A stretch of DNA of 33,164 nt from Planctomycetota bacterium. GTDB taxonomy: Bacteria > Planctomycetota > SZUA-567. The notes beneath the pieces were generated by a model. It saw only the letters and a program-made list of their open reading frames with translations, was not told where the DNA came from and did no database searches. Made by a program: the position numbers and the translations under genes. This document shows, piece by piece, positions 31,133 through 33,164 of this stretch (its first letter is position 1; every line of letters begins with the position of its first letter). The DNA lies in contig JAFGWW010000024.1 of assembly GCA_016936955.1 (NCBI GenBank), forward strand, positions 1 through 33,164, written 5' to 3'.

Positions 31133-32371
31133 ATGATTACCAGCGGCGACAGGGACATATTGCGGAATCTGGCCGATAAAATACGCAAAATATCGGAGAG
31201 TGAAGAAAATTGCGCGAAGCGCGAAGCGTGGTATCTCCATGACGAAGGGAGAGGGGAGAAGCCCCTGTTGCTGGTGCCGGAAGGGTATCGCCTCGCCGCT
31301 CCGGAATGGAAGCCCGCGTGCGAGAGCGAGCTTGGCAAGAATATCGAGAGACAGCTATATGACAATATTATCCGGAGCGAGATCATCGGCGACGACCTCC
31401 CCATAGAGGCGGTAGTCAAGACCAACTGGGACGTGACGATCAGCGATTACGGGGTGGAGGTGAAACGGGAACATCACACAGACAGCAAAGGCGGCGTGAC
31501 TGGCTTTCACTGGGATAACCCGATCAAGGATCTGGAGCGCGATTTCCATAAGCTCAAACCCAGAACATGCAGCGTAAACCGTGAAACCACCCTCGCGCGG
31601 CAGGCGGAGCTGGCCGGAATTTTCGACGGGATCATGGAGGTGAAAATCCGCGGGCAGCACTGGTGGACCTTCGGTTTGACCCAGACCGCAATTTATCTGA
31701 TCGGCCTTGAAGAGCTGATGCTTTACATGTATGACGAGCCCGAGATGCTGCACAAGCTGATGGCTTTTCTGCGGGACGACCATATTGCGGTGCTTGAATG
31801 GTTCGAGCGCGAAGGGTTGCTTAGTCTCAACAACAGCAACGACGCAATCGGCAGCGGTTCGATCGGTTATACAAAAGCCTTCTCCGCCGAAGAGGGGAAG
31901 GTCAGAGCGAAGGATATCTGGGCCCTTCTGGAGAGCCAGGAAACGGTAGGGGTGGGGCCGGAGATGTTTGACGAATTCATCTTCCCTTACCAGCTTGAGG
32001 TTGCGGAAAAATTCGGGCGTACATATTACGGCTGCTGCGAACCGGTGGACAACCGCTGGCATATTTTGAAACGCATCCACAACCTGAAGCGCGTCTCCGT
32101 CTCGCCCTGGGCGAACGAGAAATTCATGGCGGAAAACATGGGCAGGGATTACGCCTACAGCCGCAAGCCTAACCCGACACTCGTAAGCACCGAGAAATTC
32201 GATGAGAAACTGATCCGCAAGGATTTGCGCGGTACGCTGGAAGTAACCAAAGCCAACAATTGCCCCACCGAGATCATAATGAAAGACGTGCACACCCTGA
32301 ACAACAAACCCGACCGCCTGCGCCGCTGGGTCGAGATTGCGCGTGAGGAGATAGACAAGGTTTATTCATAA
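31133..32371 (+). CDS. Uroporphyrinogen decarboxylase-like (URO-D/MtaA-type) protein
   Basis: Overall pattern: QHWWTFGLTQTAIYLIGLEELMLYMYDEPEMLHKLMAFLRDDHIAVLEWFEREGLLSLNN, YYGCCEPVDNRWHILKRIHNLKRVSVSPWAN. Divergent from the AraC gene. Confidence 0.75.
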   Translation: MITSGDRDILRNLADKIRKISESEENCAKREAWYLHDEGRGEKPLLLVPEGYRLAAPEWKPACESELGKNIERQLYDNIIRSEIIGDDLPIEAVVKTNWDVTISDYGVEVKREHHTDSKGGVTGFHWDNPIKDLERDFHKLKPRTCSVNRETTLARQAELAGIFDGIMEVKIRGQHWWTFGLTQTAIYLIGLEELMLYMYDEPEMLHKLMAFLRDDHIAVLEWFEREGLLSLNNSNDAIGSGSIGYTKAFSAEEGKVRAKDIWALLESQETVGVGPEMFDEFIFPYQLEVAEKFGRTYYGCCEPVDNRWHILKRIHNLKRVSVSPWANEKFMAENMGRDYAYSRKPNPTLVSTEKFDEKLIRKDLRGTLEVTKANNCPTEIIMKDVHTLNNKPDRLRRWVEIAREEIDKVYS

Positions 32372-32417
32372 TAGATGTTCCGGAAAGGTTCCCGGTAAAA
32401 GCAAAAATTACACCTTC

Positions 32418-32486
32418 CCATTCGTGCTGAGCTTGTCGAAGTATGAACGCGGAATACCGCCCTTCGACAAGCTCAGGGCGAGCGGG
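32418..32486. repeat. Palindromic intergenic repeat, copy 2
   Basis: CCCATTCGTGCTGAGCTTGTCGAAGTATGAACGCGGAATACCGCCCTTCGACAAGCTCAGGGCGAGCGGG. Confidence 0.85.
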
Positions 32487-32590
32487 GGAAGTTCTAAATG
32501 TTGTTTTACTGCGTCTATTCCCATTACTTATTCCGGATTCACTATTCCTTATTCAAAAGCATATTGCATTGACCGTCGAATCAGATACAA

Positions 32591-33164
32591 ATGTCTTTTA
32601 TGACAAATCTGCTGAATAATATCGCTTTCTTCGGTTATCTTGTGGGCATACTTCTGATCGGCCTCCACTTCCGCAGGAAGGAGAGGAGCGACCGGGAGTA
32701 TTTTCTCGCCGGGCGTTCGATGGGCTGGCTGCCGGTCGGACTTTCGGTAATGGTGACCGCCTTCAGCGCGATCAATTTTGTGGCCTTCCCCAACGAGATT
32801 TTTGTAAACGGCCTCGCTGTGACGGTGGCGCTGCCGGTGTTTGTGCTGGTGGCGTGGCCGGTGACGCGGTATTTCATCCCCATTTTTTACAGGCTTGAAA
32901 TTACGAGCGCTTACGAATATCTCGAACGCCGCTTCGACAGGCGCGTGCGCTCCCTTGCCTCGGGGCTATTCATTTTCTGGCGGCTATCATGGATGGCTGC
33001 CGCGCTTTTCGCTTCCGGCAAAATCATGTTCGCCGTCTCCGGTTATCCTTTGCCGCTTATCATTATTCTTGCGGGGGTGGTGGCTACAATCTATACGTCT
33101 TTCGGCGGTATCAAGGCGGTGATGTGGACCGACGTCTGCCAGTTCTGCATTCTCTTCGGCGGAA
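32591..33164 (+). CDS. Sodium:solute symporter family (SSS) transporter, N-terminal part
   Basis: MTNLLNNIAFFGYLVGILLIGLHFRRKERSDREYFLAGRSMGWLPVGLSVMVTAFSAINFVAFPNEIFVNG...YEYLERRFDRRVRSLAS...GGIKAVMWTDVCQFCILFGG. Open to the window end; start at 32591 or 32600. Confidence 0.92.
   Translation, partial: MSFMTNLLNNIAFFGYLVGILLIGLHFRRKERSDREYFLAGRSMGWLPVGLSVMVTAFSAINFVAFPNEIFVNGLAVTVALPVFVLVAWPVTRYFIPIFYRLEITSAYEYLERRFDRRVRSLASGLFIFWRLSWMAAALFASGKIMFAVSGYPLPLIIILAGVVATIYTSFGGIKAVMWTDVCQFCILFGG

Noticed and set aside
26815-32486. CRISPR-like repeats
   Set aside because: Only two copies about 5.5 kb apart, internally palindromic, no spacer periodicity and no cas genes.

Overview
This 33 kb window looks like a chromosomal replication-origin neighbourhood. 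The taxon is inferred to be PVC/Lentisphaerae-like from gene content only. The left arm, all on the minus strand, carries gcvPA (partial), gcvH, two small envelope or hypothetical genes, gyrA, gyrB, a dciA-like DUF721 gene, dnaN and dnaA. Upstream of dnaA there is an AT-rich non-coding region with two perfect parS palindromes (TGTTTCACGTGAAACA), two 11-bp-phased pairs of DnaA-box-like 9-mers and a cluster of short palindromes. The right arm carries an orphan secretin-like gene, a type I sulfatase with an IclR regulator, a B12-binding radical SAM protein, an SGNH hydrolase, an enolase-superfamily enzyme, and a hom plus apgM-like (possible homoserine kinase) pair. It continues with birA, a ferritin-like four-helix protein, a cyclic-nucleotide-binding plus DUF2225-like protein, a multi-PAS hybrid histidine kinase, an AraC regulator divergent from a uroporphyrinogen-decarboxylase-like protein, and a partial Na+/solute symporter. 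I saw no CRISPR array, rRNA, tRNA, prophage or transposase. The strongest second-look items are the compact origin/parS module, recF missing from its usual place with dciA present, the hom/apgM-like pair, a candidate operator in front of the ferritin-like gene, the orphan secretin beside dnaA, and a two-copy palindromic intergenic repeat. Most of the long plus-strand ORFs in the track are antisense artefacts.
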